From an uncultured Polyangiaceae bacterium (GTDB lineage Bacteria; Myxococcota_A; Polyangia; Polyangiales; Houyiibacteriaceae), in the NCBI GenBank assembly GCA_947258625.1, contig CAMYJN010000058.1:1-9245 (forward strand): a DNA stretch of 9,245 nt, read 5' to 3'. The translations under genes and the position numbers were made by a program. How positions within the stretch are numbered: position 1 is the stretch's first letter; every line of letters starts with the position of its first letter. Of the stretch, positions 1 through 6,388 are shown piece after piece. Below the pieces are notes generated by a model. It searched no databases. It saw only the letters and a list, made by a program, of their open reading frames with translations, and was not told the DNA's origin.

Positions 1-2
1 GC

Positions 3-1508
3 GGTTTTCAGATCGCCATGCGAAAGTCGTCTCACCAGCTCGTCAGCGTCGAGCTTTCCGCGGAGGGGCGCGGCGACCTGACCGCGACTTCGCTGACGAT
101 CGCCGAGGCTGCACTCCCGATTCTGAAGCTCGCAAGCGACTTGCTCCGAAGCCTGGTTGCCTCCGACCGAGGTCAGAGCCGAAACCTCCGCGTCCGTGCC
201 CTCCGCCAGGAGGTCCGCACGCTCCGAAGGGAAATCCGCTCGCGCCGAAGCGCCGACAGCTTCGTCAATCTCGACCCGGACCGCCTCCGTATGCACCACG
301 GCGGCGAGACGGAACACACCGAGGCGCCGAGCACGCTCCCTTCCCTTCAGTTCGACGAGCGCTGGCGCATTTGCCTCGAGGGGCTCGACGCGAACTCGGT
401 CTTCATGTGCGGCGATCGATTGGTGATCGCGACCCAGACGCACGTGGTCGCCGTCTCGCGTGACGACGGCAAGGTGCTTTGGGCGCGCCCCGGCCCAGCG
501 TCGACGACCTTGATGTCGGGCTCGGTCCTGATTCGGCTCTCGGCCGACGGCGAGGTCGAGCTCTGCGACGTCGAAGATGGCGAGCCCTACTGCTCGACCC
601 ACATCAGCCCTCGCATCGGCGGTCCTCCCGTGGGTTTGATGGCCGGCGGCGAGAATATGCCCCCCGTCGCGGTGGTGACCGAAGGCAGTCACCGGCTCGT
701 CGCGATCGACGTTCGCACCGGCGAGCCGCGGTGGCGCTTTGCTTCGCGAAGTGGCGGCGAATTCCGCATGACGAAAGTCGGCCGCCTGCTCTTGGTCACC
801 TGCGGCGAAGAGGCGATTCACGCGCTCGATATCGCGACGGGCGAAGACGTTTGGCGTTTCGCGGAGCGCGGCTGCTTTCAATTCAAGCCACTCATCAGTA
901 GCGAAACCGTCATCGCGGCTGCCGTCCGGGGCCGGCGCGAGGGTGCACTCTTCGCGATCGATCTCTACAGCGGCCAACCCCGCTGGAAGCGCGAGCTTCC
1001 GGGCCCGCCGACCTCCGACCCCTGCGTGGCGGCCAACGTCGCGCTGGTCTCGATCGCTGGCGACGAGGCGATGCTAGGCGCGCACTGCCTGCAGACCGGT
1101 GAGTCTCTTTGGGAAACTCGAGACCCAGGCCTAGGCATCGGCGGCGCGGGCCTGACCTTTGACGAGACCTGGATCGTCAACGCCCCCTTTGGTCAGCTCA
1201 GCGCGCTCGACGTGCGCTCGGGTAATCTCCGCTGGAACACGAACCTCGCCGATGCGCTCGCGGACGAAATTCCGCGCCGGCTCGAACCCGTCCTGCGAGG
1301 CGGCGCGCTCTTCGTGCCCGCATCCTCGGTCCACGTAGTGCGCCCCGCCGACGGACAGAAGCTTTCCGCGAGCCTGCCGTGCGACCTGGTCCCCGACCTG
1401 ATGCGCGTCGACGAACGCGGCTGGGTCTACGTGGCCGAGGAGAGCGGTTTCCTAGCAGGCTACGCGCCCAAGCCGATGCTCACACTGATCCGGGGCGGCA
1501 GTCGCTAG
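3..1508 (+). CDS. PQQ-like beta-propeller repeat protein, probably 5'-truncated by the window
   Basis: The product carries about eight PQQ/BamB-like blades from about residue 110 to the end (counting from the ATG at 18). Each is marked by a strand and turn of the type ALDxxTGxxxW: VAVSRDDGKVLW, LVAIDVRTGEPRW, IHALDIATGEDVW, LFAIDLYSGQPRW and LSALDVRSGNLRW. The N-terminal 110 residues differ: a hydrophobic helix-like stretch (about 21-48), then a strongly basic, coiled-coil-like helix (about 55-77, rich in RALRQEVRTLRREIR). No signal peptide is visible, so unlike BamB or PQQ dehydrogenases it may be cytoplasmic or part of a larger protein. The frame is open to the left edge and the ATG at 18 has no Shine-Dalgarno sequence, so the true start is likely outside. 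No catalytic or PQQ-binding residues can be named; a scaffold or interaction role is inference. It converges on the VWA gene. Confidence 0.8.
   Translation, partial: GFQIAMRKSSHQLVSVELSAEGRGDLTATSLTIAEAALPILKLASDLLRSLVASDRGQSRNLRVRALRQEVRTLRREIRSRRSADSFVNLDPDRLRMHHGGETEHTEAPSTLPSLQFDERWRICLEGLDANSVFMCGDRLVIATQTHVVAVSRDDGKVLWARPGPASTTLMSGSVLIRLSADGEVELCDVEDGEPYCSTHISPRIGGPPVGLMAGGENMPPVAVVTEGSHRLVAIDVRTGEPRWRFASRSGGEFRMTKVGRLLLVTCGEEAIHALDIATGEDVWRFAERGCFQFKPLISSETVIAAAVRGRREGALFAIDLYSGQPRWKRELPGPPTSDPCVAANVALVSIAGDEAMLGAHCLQTGESLWETRDPGLGIGGAGLTFDETWIVNAPFGQLSALDVRSGNLRWNTNLADALADEIPRRLEPVLRGGALFVPASSVHVVRPADGQKLSASLPCDLVPDLMRVDERGWVYVAEESGFLAGYAPKPMLTLIRGGSR
1505..1508. other. Palindromic CTAG that is the stop codon on both strands
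   Basis: The bases CTAG contain TAG at 1506-1508 for the plus-strand propeller gene and, on the reverse strand, TAG at 1507-1505 for the minus-strand VWA gene. The two coding regions therefore overlap tail to tail by four bases, leaving no intergenic room for a conventional terminator. Each transcript must run into the other gene unless termination happens inside coding sequence. Confidence 0.9.
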
Positions 1509-3943
1509 TCGAGCGGGACGCAGTTGAACTCCATCGACCAGCCCGCAAACACGGGTGTGCTCAGGGTGTCAGTAGACGCCTCGAGTCTCGCGCGCACCCG
1601 TAGGTAGGGCCGGTAGTTGGGTTCTCCGCCCAGCACAAGCTCGGCCCCGATGTCGTATGTCTTGGGCGTCACATCGGTCGGATCGGCGTAGGTGAGCGAG
1701 ACTGGAATTACCGTATCGAGGTCCGCCAGCGTGTCGGCCGTGAAGAACTCGAACCTGACACTGCTGTCTGAGGGCGTCGATCCGATCCAGGTCAGCGTAC
1801 CCCAATCGGGCCGCTCGGGCGGCATTTCACAGACGAAGTCGGCTTCGTATGTGTTTTGGTAGAAGCCGGCGCCGAAGTTGGATCCCGTTGGGGGCACCAT
1901 GATTCGAACCGGATATCGGGCGATCTCGGTCGTGCCATCGACCATCACACGCATATCGAAGTCGAAGATCTGCGCAGTGGCCGTTGGGGGCACGAAGTCG
2001 TTCCCGACGCGGAACTGGAACTCAATGTTCGCTCCCGCGAGGCACCCTAGACACGTGGTAGTCCCGGCGCCGCCAATGCATTTTTGGGGGATGCCATCGT
2101 CTGGGCAGTCCTTGGCCACGACCGCGCTCACGAAAAGAGTCTCGTCGACCGTGGGAGTTGCCAAGTTGTCTTCGGGAACGAGGGTGACATTCCGTCGCGT
2201 GTCGCCGACCAGAGCTTGCATCGCCTCGAGGACCGCGACCCCGAGCCCCGACCCGTCGCCTGCGATCTGCTCGAGATAGGGGTCGCCGAACAGGTCGACC
2301 GACCCGGTGACGATGCCAAGCTCGGTCAGGTCGGGAATCGCGATGTAGCCTCCCGAGTTGGGGCTGACGACGCTGACCAACTTCACACCGTTGGCCAGAA
2401 GCTCGGTTTCAACCGTCGTCCATGGGATGGGCAAATCGGCGGTCTGCCAGCTCGGGTAACCGCCCGGATCAGCCGTCTGATTGTGAATGCGGAGCTGGAA
2501 ATTTCCTCTTCTTTGAGAAACCGAATTGCTTGGGCCGACCGAAGCGTCCGAGACCGCATACCAATCGCCTGCGGGCACCGTTCGTCCAAACCGCCCCCAG
2601 TAGTCGCCGCCACCTGGGCCCGGATTGCAATCCACGGCGCCAAGCGCCGCATCGAAAAGGGCGGTATTCATCGTATGGTATGCCGTCCCTTCACCGCTCA
2701 GGAACAGGTCCGCAGGGCTGCTGAGAGAAAACTTGAGAAATGCGTCCCGCCCGTCCGTCCAACAGTCGGGCCCGCTGCACTGCAGGCACGTCCCCTTGTC
2801 CCAGGTTTGCGCGTCATTTCCGAGGTTGGTGTTGCTGCCCATGACGGTCAGCGACCTGTTGGTGACGTCGCCCAGATCCCAGGCCGTGAACGGATCGCTC
2901 GAGTAGAGGATGTTGGGAGACTGCTCCACCGGCGGCAGCCGGGTCCCCATGCCCAGGGTCCCGTCAAAGGGTGGATTGCCGTAGGTGTGGCCGTTGGCGA
3001 CCGGGCCGTTCCACATGTCGGCGTCGCTGAACAGCAGGATGATCGGAAGCACGCTGTCCCGAAAGCAGGGATAGCCCCAGCGCCCCGAGGGCGAGGGACA
3101 GGCTCCGCGGTTCGGCACCAGGTCTCCAAGACCTTGCCCCGTCACGACCGAGTAAAGGGCCTGGCTGTGGGCCTCTGGGAGGTCCTTGTTGCTGTCGGCC
3201 CGGAACGCCGACACCGCGTCGAGCACGTGCTGGATGTTGTTGGTGGTATCGAGATAGTGGTGATAGGGCGCCATGTCGTAGCGGTTGTTGTGCGGTAGGT
3301 AGGACACCTCCTTGAAGTCCCCCACGCCCATCCAGACATCGGGGATCACGCACTGGATGGCCCCGACGATGCCCGTGTCCGCGCCTCCCGGGCAATCACC
3401 CGGGTCGACAAAGGTGCCGCTGGTGAGGTCCGCCACGAGCTGGTTCTGCTCGCCACTCATGGAGCCGGTGGCGTCCATGAGAATGTAGACGTCGGCGCTC
3501 CGGATATCGGACTGGATCTCGATGGTGGCGGACACAGTGTTGTCGCCGCCGGCGTCGTAATAGGCGGTCTGGTATGCGCCGTCGTCGTCCTTGTCACCAT
3601 CGCAGGGAAGTCGCCAACCAGGCCCCGCACAATCGTCGCTCGGGTCGGGCACCCCGTCGCCATCTGAATCGACGAGGGCTGCACTTCCGCTTCCGCCCTC
3701 AAGGTTGAGCGCGCCGTCGGCGCTCGAAAAGACGAGGTTACTCGAGTTGGTGACGCTGAGATCGCTCTGATCGGGGTAGTCGATGGCGGTGTTACAGGTC
3801 GGGTCGCCGGTGCCACAGGATGCGGGCGGCGAGATCAGCGACGCGCTGCTCGCGCCCGTAGAAGCCGATTCGTCCTGCAGGCACGCTGGCATCGCGACGA
3901 CGAAGGCAAAGAGAATGAAGGGGGTTAGGTTCTGGGTTTTCAC
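1505..3943 (-). CDS. VWA-domain lipoprotein with integrin-beta-like metal site and inserted PPC-like domain
   Basis: An 812-residue surface protein. The start is GTG at 3943, fixed by TAAGGAG five bases upstream. Residues 1-21 form a lipoprotein signal ending MPAC, with Cys21 the likely lipidated residue. Residues 92-103 (DSDGDGVPDPSDD) form a thrombospondin-type-3-like calcium loop. A VWA fold starts near 150 with VYILMDATGSMS, giving MIDAS residues D157, T159 and S161; SDAD at 306-309 gives the later MIDAS aspartate. DLPEAHSQAL (254-263) recalls the integrin-beta DAPEGG region. Residues about 350-490 resemble a PPC beta-sandwich (DAFLKFSLSSPADLFLSGEG, then VPAGDWYAVSD). The VWA fold resumes with the helix and strand VETELLANGVKLVSVVS and ends near 580. 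Two further beta-sandwich regions follow (about 581-690 and 691-812), the last ending FAGWSMEFNC. It is the last gene of the lipoprotein operon. A role in metal-dependent adhesion or surface complex assembly is inferred from VWA families; the ligand is unknown. Confidence 0.87.
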   Translation of the reverse strand: MKTQNLTPFILFAFVVAMPACLQDESASTGASSASLISPPASCGTGDPTCNTAIDYPDQSDLSVTNSSNLVFSSADGALNLEGGSGSAALVDSDGDGVPDPSDDCAGPGWRLPCDGDKDDDGAYQTAYYDAGGDNTVSATIEIQSDIRSADVYILMDATGSMSGEQNQLVADLTSGTFVDPGDCPGGADTGIVGAIQCVIPDVWMGVGDFKEVSYLPHNNRYDMAPYHHYLDTTNNIQHVLDAVSAFRADSNKDLPEAHSQALYSVVTGQGLGDLVPNRGACPSPSGRWGYPCFRDSVLPIILLFSDADMWNGPVANGHTYGNPPFDGTLGMGTRLPPVEQSPNILYSSDPFTAWDLGDVTNRSLTVMGSNTNLGNDAQTWDKGTCLQCSGPDCWTDGRDAFLKFSLSSPADLFLSGEGTAYHTMNTALFDAALGAVDCNPGPGGGDYWGRFGRTVPAGDWYAVSDASVGPSNSVSQRRGNFQLRIHNQTADPGGYPSWQTADLPIPWTTVETELLANGVKLVSVVSPNSGGYIAIPDLTELGIVTGSVDLFGDPYLEQIAGDGSGLGVAVLEAMQALVGDTRRNVTLVPEDNLATPTVDETLFVSAVVAKDCPDDGIPQKCIGGAGTTTCLGCLAGANIEFQFRVGNDFVPPTATAQIFDFDMRVMVDGTTEIARYPVRIMVPPTGSNFGAGFYQNTYEADFVCEMPPERPDWGTLTWIGSTPSDSSVRFEFFTADTLADLDTVIPVSLTYADPTDVTPKTYDIGAELVLGGEPNYRPYLRVRARLEASTDTLSTPVFAGWSMEFNCVPLD

Positions 3944-3948
3944 GTTGA

Positions 3949-3955
3949 CTCCTTA
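3949..3955 (-). promoter_or_regulatory. Shine-Dalgarno TAAGGAG overlapping the upstream stop codon
   Basis: Read on the minus strand, 3955-3949 is TAAGGAG. Its first three bases are the TAA stop of the second Cys-rich lipoprotein and its AAGGAG is the ribosome site for the GTG start at 3943, five bases away. A ribosome terminating on one gene sits on the ribosome site of the next, which suggests coupled translation. It also decides the GTG start of the VWA gene. Confidence 0.8.
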
Positions 3956-5068
3956 CGGTGCACTGCCGGACTGACAGCTAGGCCCGTTGTTGCCGGTTCG
4001 GGGTGCGGCACAGACCTGCTGGGGATCGCAGTCGGTTACTTGGTCACAGGTGCCGCCGGTGGGCACACATTCCTTGCGCCCGTCTTGCCAAAGGCCGAGA
4101 CACTCGAAGCCCGAGCCGCAATCGCTGCTGAAGCGACAGAGGCCGTAGTCTCCGCAGGTGGCCAAAGACCCGACGGCGCCGGTCTCGCAAACCGAAGAGC
4201 TGCCGCAGTCCGAGCTGACGCAAGCTGCGCCTGTCGCGTCACGTTCGCCGGTGCACTCATCGACACCGTCAGCGTCGACGTCGGCACAGAAGCTGCCAAG
4301 GGCGTTTCCGAGCCAGGAGCAGTCTGCGTCGACGTGGCACGTCCGGCTGACTCGGGTGCAGTACTTCGACACCGGCGTCGTGAGACAGATGTGGCTCTTC
4401 GGGCAATCCTCGTAGCTGTCGCAGGGAACCCGACGGTCCACGCACGCCCCGCTCTCGCAGGAGAAGCCTGGCGCGCAGTCGTAGGTTTCGGTAGCAGGGT
4501 CGCATCCGGTGGTGACGCGGACACACCGCTTCCCACCTGCCCCGACCGTCAAGCAATCGTAGTCACTTTGATTCGGACAGGCAGTGTCGTCGGAGCAGGA
4601 GCCCGCCCATGCGGGTACACACTGCTTGATCGGATCCCCGCCGTTGGTCGCACAACCCGAAGCGACGCAGACGTAGCCGCTAAACGTACAGTCGTCGTCG
4701 CTGTTGCAGGGGAAATTAGTGGGGCAGGTGTGGCAGAGCGCGTTGGTCTCGCACTCACCGCCACTGCCTCCGGTACCACCGACGCCAGCCGATCCCCCGA
4801 TGCCACCGCTGCCGGCTGAGCCCGCAGTCCCGCCGGAGCCCGCCGAACCACCCGAACCTACGGTGCCGCCGCTACCGCTCGAGCCCCCGGCTCCCCCTAA
4901 GCCCGCAGAGCCGCCTGTCCCGCCGCTGCCCGAGGAACCACCTCGCGTCGGGGGACCATTTGGTTCCTCACCACAACCGACCGCGGCCGCGAGCAAGAGA
5001 AGGCCAAGCACCCGCCAATGCCCCGCGGATGACGGATTGCGACGTTCGGCGTTCTTGATTGAGCTCAT
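3953..5068 (-). CDS. Cys-rich lipoprotein with long Gly-rich linker (36-cysteine paralogue B)
   Basis: A 371-residue protein starting at ATG 5068. Residues 1-32 are a lipoprotein signal: basic n-region (KNAERR), hydrophobic LGLLLLAAAVGC, Cys32 lipidated. Residues 43-104 are an almost pure Gly/Ser/Thr/Ala linker. From 106 to the end there are 36 cysteines in short spacings such as CNSDDDC, CESGACVDRRVPC, CHVDADC, CGDYGLC and CLGLWQDGRKEC, a pattern of small disulfide-stapled modules. The segment ADVDADGVDEC could bind calcium. The cysteine count is even, as expected if all are paired. I recognise no named family; it is a clear paralogue of the gene just upstream. The frame stays open to 5338, but that extension lies inside the upstream gene and would bury the signal peptide, so 5068 is chosen. 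Its start overlaps the upstream stop, so it is probably co-translated. A surface structural or binding role is inference. Confidence 0.85.
   Translation of the reverse strand: MSSIKNAERRNPSSAGHWRVLGLLLLAAAVGCGEEPNGPPTRGGSSGSGGTGGSAGLGGAGGSSGSGGTVGSGGSAGSGGTAGSAGSGGIGGSAGVGGTGGSGGECETNALCHTCPTNFPCNSDDDCTFSGYVCVASGCATNGGDPIKQCVPAWAGSCSDDTACPNQSDYDCLTVGAGGKRCVRVTTGCDPATETYDCAPGFSCESGACVDRRVPCDSYEDCPKSHICLTTPVSKYCTRVSRTCHVDADCSWLGNALGSFCADVDADGVDECTGERDATGAACVSSDCGSSSVCETGAVGSLATCGDYGLCRFSSDCGSGFECLGLWQDGRKECVPTGGTCDQVTDCDPQQVCAAPRTGNNGPSCQSGSAP
4757..4942 (-). repeat. Low-complexity Gly/Ser/Thr/Ala linker repeat (paralogue B)
   Basis: This stretch encodes about 62 residues made of degenerate units such as GGSAG, GGTAG and GSGG between the lipidated cysteine region and the Cys-rich part. 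It gives a flexible, uncharged tether that could lift the folded domain off the outer membrane. It is about twice as long as the matching linker in the upstream paralogue, consistent with expansion or contraction by slippage or unequal recombination. It is a coding repeat, not a CRISPR or satellite array. Confidence 0.8.
5065..5068 (-). other. ATGA start-stop overlap
   Basis: On the minus strand, 5068-5065 reads ATGA: ATG starts paralogue B and TGA ends paralogue A. Only a weak GGCGGGA-like ribosome site lies upstream, so reinitiation by the terminating ribosome is the likely route. This ties the output of the two paralogues together. Confidence 0.8.
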
Positions 5069-6036
5069 GGTTGCAATCCCGCCTGACAGCTGGGAACGCC
5101 CCCGCCTCGTGGGGATGCGCAAACCTGTTGCGGCGCGCAGTCGGCGAAGCTCGAACAACTCCCACCGTCCGGCACACATTCCATGCGTCCATCCGGCCAG
5201 AGCCCGAGGCAGCTGAAGCCCGCCGCGCAATCCCCGTCTCCGATGCAAAGTCCGTACCGGCCGCACTGCGTTGTGCTCCAGAAACTGGCCGCTTCGCAGA
5301 CGGGCGCCGAGGCACTGCCGCACTGGGCGTTGGTGCATGCATCGGACATCGGATCGTTCGGATCAAAGGTACCGGCGCACTCTTTCCTCAGGTCGCCGTC
5401 GATGTCCTCGCAGCGAGGAGCCAGGTCGACACAGTCGAAGTCAGACTGGCATTCTTGTTGGATCCGCCGGCAGAAGTTCGAGTTCGTGCTGCCCTCGCAG
5501 ACGTGATTCTTCGGGCACTGCTCGTCTTGTGGGTCGCAGGGAACGCGACGGTCGACACAGCTCCCGTTCTCGCAGGCGAAGCCGAGCACACAATCGAAGC
5601 TCCTGTCGCAGCCTGGCGTGGTCTTGACGCAGCGTTTGTTCTCTCCGGGCACGTCGACGCACTCGCGACCGTTCGCGCACATCGCACTGCTCTCGCACGC
5701 ACCGCCGCCCGCAAACGTACATTGCTTGAGCGGTTGGCCACCGACATCGTCACAGCCCGTTTCGATACAAAAGAAGCCGACGGAGCAATCGCCGTTGGTC
5801 TGACAAAAGCTTCCGCTCGGGCAGGAGAGACACAGAAAGCTGGTCGTGCAGTCGACGACTCCGCCACCGCCAGAAGACCCGCCGGTACCCCCCGTCCCAT
5901 CGGAGCCCGCCGCACCTCCTGCTCCACCGCCGCCTGAGGAGCCACCACTGTTGTCCCGGGGATCGCCTGGAGACTCTCCGCAACCCCATAGAATTACGAG
6001 GAAACCGACTGATAGTGCAAGCGAGCGTAAAGCCAT
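5065..6036 (-). CDS. Cys-rich lipoprotein with Gly-rich linker (36-cysteine paralogue A), first gene of operon
   Basis: A 323-residue protein. ATG 6036 is preceded by TAGGAG (6048-6043) at six bases, a good ribosome site. Residues 1-19 are a compact lipoprotein signal ending VILWGC, with Cys19 lipidated. Residues 30-59 are a Gly/Ser/Thr linker. From Cys63 onward there are 36 cysteines that match paralogue B one for one and in order. Shared landmarks are CVDRRVPCD, CPKxHxC, CGxYGLC, the CLGLWxDGRxECVP block and the PQQVCA ending. EDIDGDLRKEC is a possible calcium site at the same place as in B. No named family is recognised; CxxDxDC-type spacings recall EGF-like or dickkopf-like cysteine modules but this is only a visual likeness. 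Probably exported to the outer membrane. It leads the operon, so the promoter should lie in 6037-6316. Function unknown; a partner of the VWA lipoprotein is inferred from the coupling. Confidence 0.86.
   Translation of the reverse strand: MALRSLALSVGFLVILWGCGESPGDPRDNSGGSSGGGGAGGAAGSDGTGGTGGSSGGGGVVDCTTSFLCLSCPSGSFCQTNGDCSVGFFCIETGCDDVGGQPLKQCTFAGGGACESSAMCANGRECVDVPGENKRCVKTTPGCDRSFDCVLGFACENGSCVDRRVPCDPQDEQCPKNHVCEGSTNSNFCRRIQQECQSDFDCVDLAPRCEDIDGDLRKECAGTFDPNDPMSDACTNAQCGSASAPVCEAASFWSTTQCGRYGLCIGDGDCAAGFSCLGLWPDGRMECVPDGGSCSSFADCAPQQVCASPRGGGVPSCQAGLQP
5860..5949 (-). repeat. Low-complexity Gly/Ser linker repeat (paralogue A)
   Basis: This stretch encodes about 30 residues of GGSSGGGG, GGTGG and similar units between the lipobox and the Cys-rich part. 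It corresponds to the longer linker in the downstream paralogue. Confidence 0.75.
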
Positions 6037-6088
6037 GAAATTCTCCTACTTCCAATAATGACGAAAACTTCTATTATGAGCAAACAAG

Positions 6089-6117
6089 AAAATAATAGTA
6101 TGGTCGCAAAATTGCAA
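6089..6117 (-). promoter_or_regulatory. Weak candidate promoter for the lipoprotein operon
   Basis: On the minus strand, TTGCAA (6117-6112), then 17 bases, then TATTTT (6094-6089) gives four of six matches in each box to the sigma70 consensus, about 50 bases upstream of ATG 6036. Other AT-rich boxes nearby (TATTAT at 6097-6092, CATAAT at 6078-6073) fit less well by spacing. The -35 candidate lies inside the 12-bp palindrome. Confidence 0.3.
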
Positions 6118-6120
6118 TTT
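6109..6120. promoter_or_regulatory. Perfect 12-bp palindrome, possible operator
   Basis: AAATTGCAATTT is a perfect inverted repeat with no spacer, in an AT-rich part of a divergent region. It overlaps the candidate -35 box of the lipoprotein operon, so a dimeric regulator bound here could block that promoter. The binding protein is unknown. Confidence 0.35.
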
Positions 6121-6292
6121 AGGTGAGCATCTATACAGTGCCCGATTGCAGACAGGTCGCTGACCCGAGCACGATCCGGTAGAAGCTCGGCTGAGCTAAG
6201 GGGAACGGAATGACGGAGGCGGTGAGGTTGCATGCCCTGATCGATCGCGCTCTATACATTTTCCGACATTTGTAAGAGGCCGCACAAGGAGA

Positions 6293-6324
6293 AGTGTCGA
6301 TTAATTATCCGTTTTCTTGACACT
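6293..6324. promoter_or_regulatory. Spaced inverted repeat overlapping the plus-strand -35 box
   Basis: AGTGTC (6293-6298) and GACACT (6319-6324) are exact inverse complements separated by 20 bases. The right arm covers most of the TTGACA box at 6317-6322. It could be an operator for a dimeric protein; arms this short can also occur by chance. Confidence 0.25.
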
Positions 6325-6345
6325 GCTCAATCGTTCACCTATGAA
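6317..6345 (+). promoter_or_regulatory. Sigma70-type promoter for the small CTERM-like gene
   Basis: TTGACA (6317-6322) is a perfect -35 box. After 17 bases comes TATGAA (6340-6345), matching four of six -10 positions. Transcription would begin near 6352 and give a leader of about 37 bases to the ATG at 6389. This is the best promoter-like sequence in the window. Confidence 0.65.
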
Positions 6346-6375
6346 TGTAAAGAGATGTAAGGCCCTTCTCTGGGC

Positions 6376-6380
6376 GGAGG
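6376..6380 (+). promoter_or_regulatory. Ribosome binding site GGAGG
   Basis: GGAGG lies eight bases before ATG 6389 and decides that start over the in-frame TTG at 6317, which is instead part of the -35 box. Confidence 0.75.
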
Positions 6381-6388
6381 AAGAAGCC

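Larger units (their letters stand above)
6049..6316. other. Divergent intergenic control region
   Basis: No gene is supported here. The part from about 6050 to 6125 is markedly richer in A and T than the surrounding coding DNA, as expected for a promoter. It holds a 12-bp palindrome (6109-6120) and a 7-bp inverted repeat, CTATTAT (6071-6077) with ATAATAG (6092-6098). The rest, about 6126-6316, is ordinary mixed-composition DNA with a small AGCTC/GAGCT hairpin (6184-6197). No tRNA, riboswitch or clear small RNA is recognisable. It separates the minus-strand lipoprotein operon from the plus-strand small gene. Confidence 0.6.

Noticed and set aside
2084..3298. Long plus-strand open frame (404 codons) antisense to the VWA gene
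   Set aside because: It lies wholly opposite a gene with a clear signal, MIDAS motif and domains. GC-rich codon use on one strand commonly opens an antisense frame, and the translation shows no domain or signal.
4040..4819. Plus-strand open frame of 259 codons opposite paralogue B
   Set aside because: Its Ala/Val/Gly/Arg-rich composition mirrors the cysteine codons of the real gene, and it has no ribosome site or recognisable motif.
4757..4942. Repetitive DNA considered as a CRISPR or satellite array
   Set aside because: The units are short, degenerate and in frame, encode a Gly-rich linker, and have no spacers of regular length.
4704..5216. Pro-rich plus-strand frame with PPxPPxP repeats
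   Set aside because: It is the antisense reading of the Gly-linker codons of paralogue B; the Gly linker after a lipobox is the sensible protein.
5069..5338. N-terminal extension of paralogue B up to 5338
   Set aside because: It reads the end of paralogue A in the wrong frame and would bury the lipoprotein signal; ATG 5068 with the ATGA overlap fits much better.
5059..5937. Plus-strand open frame of 292 codons opposite paralogue A
   Set aside because: It is antisense to a gene with a good ribosome site, lipobox and paralogue. It parallels the antisense frame opposite paralogue B, as expected from shared codon pattern rather than coding.
6317..6388. TTG start giving a 109-residue version of the small CTERM-like protein
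   Set aside because: That TTG is the first part of the TTGACA -35 box, and a GGAGG site precedes ATG 6389, where a proper signal peptide begins.
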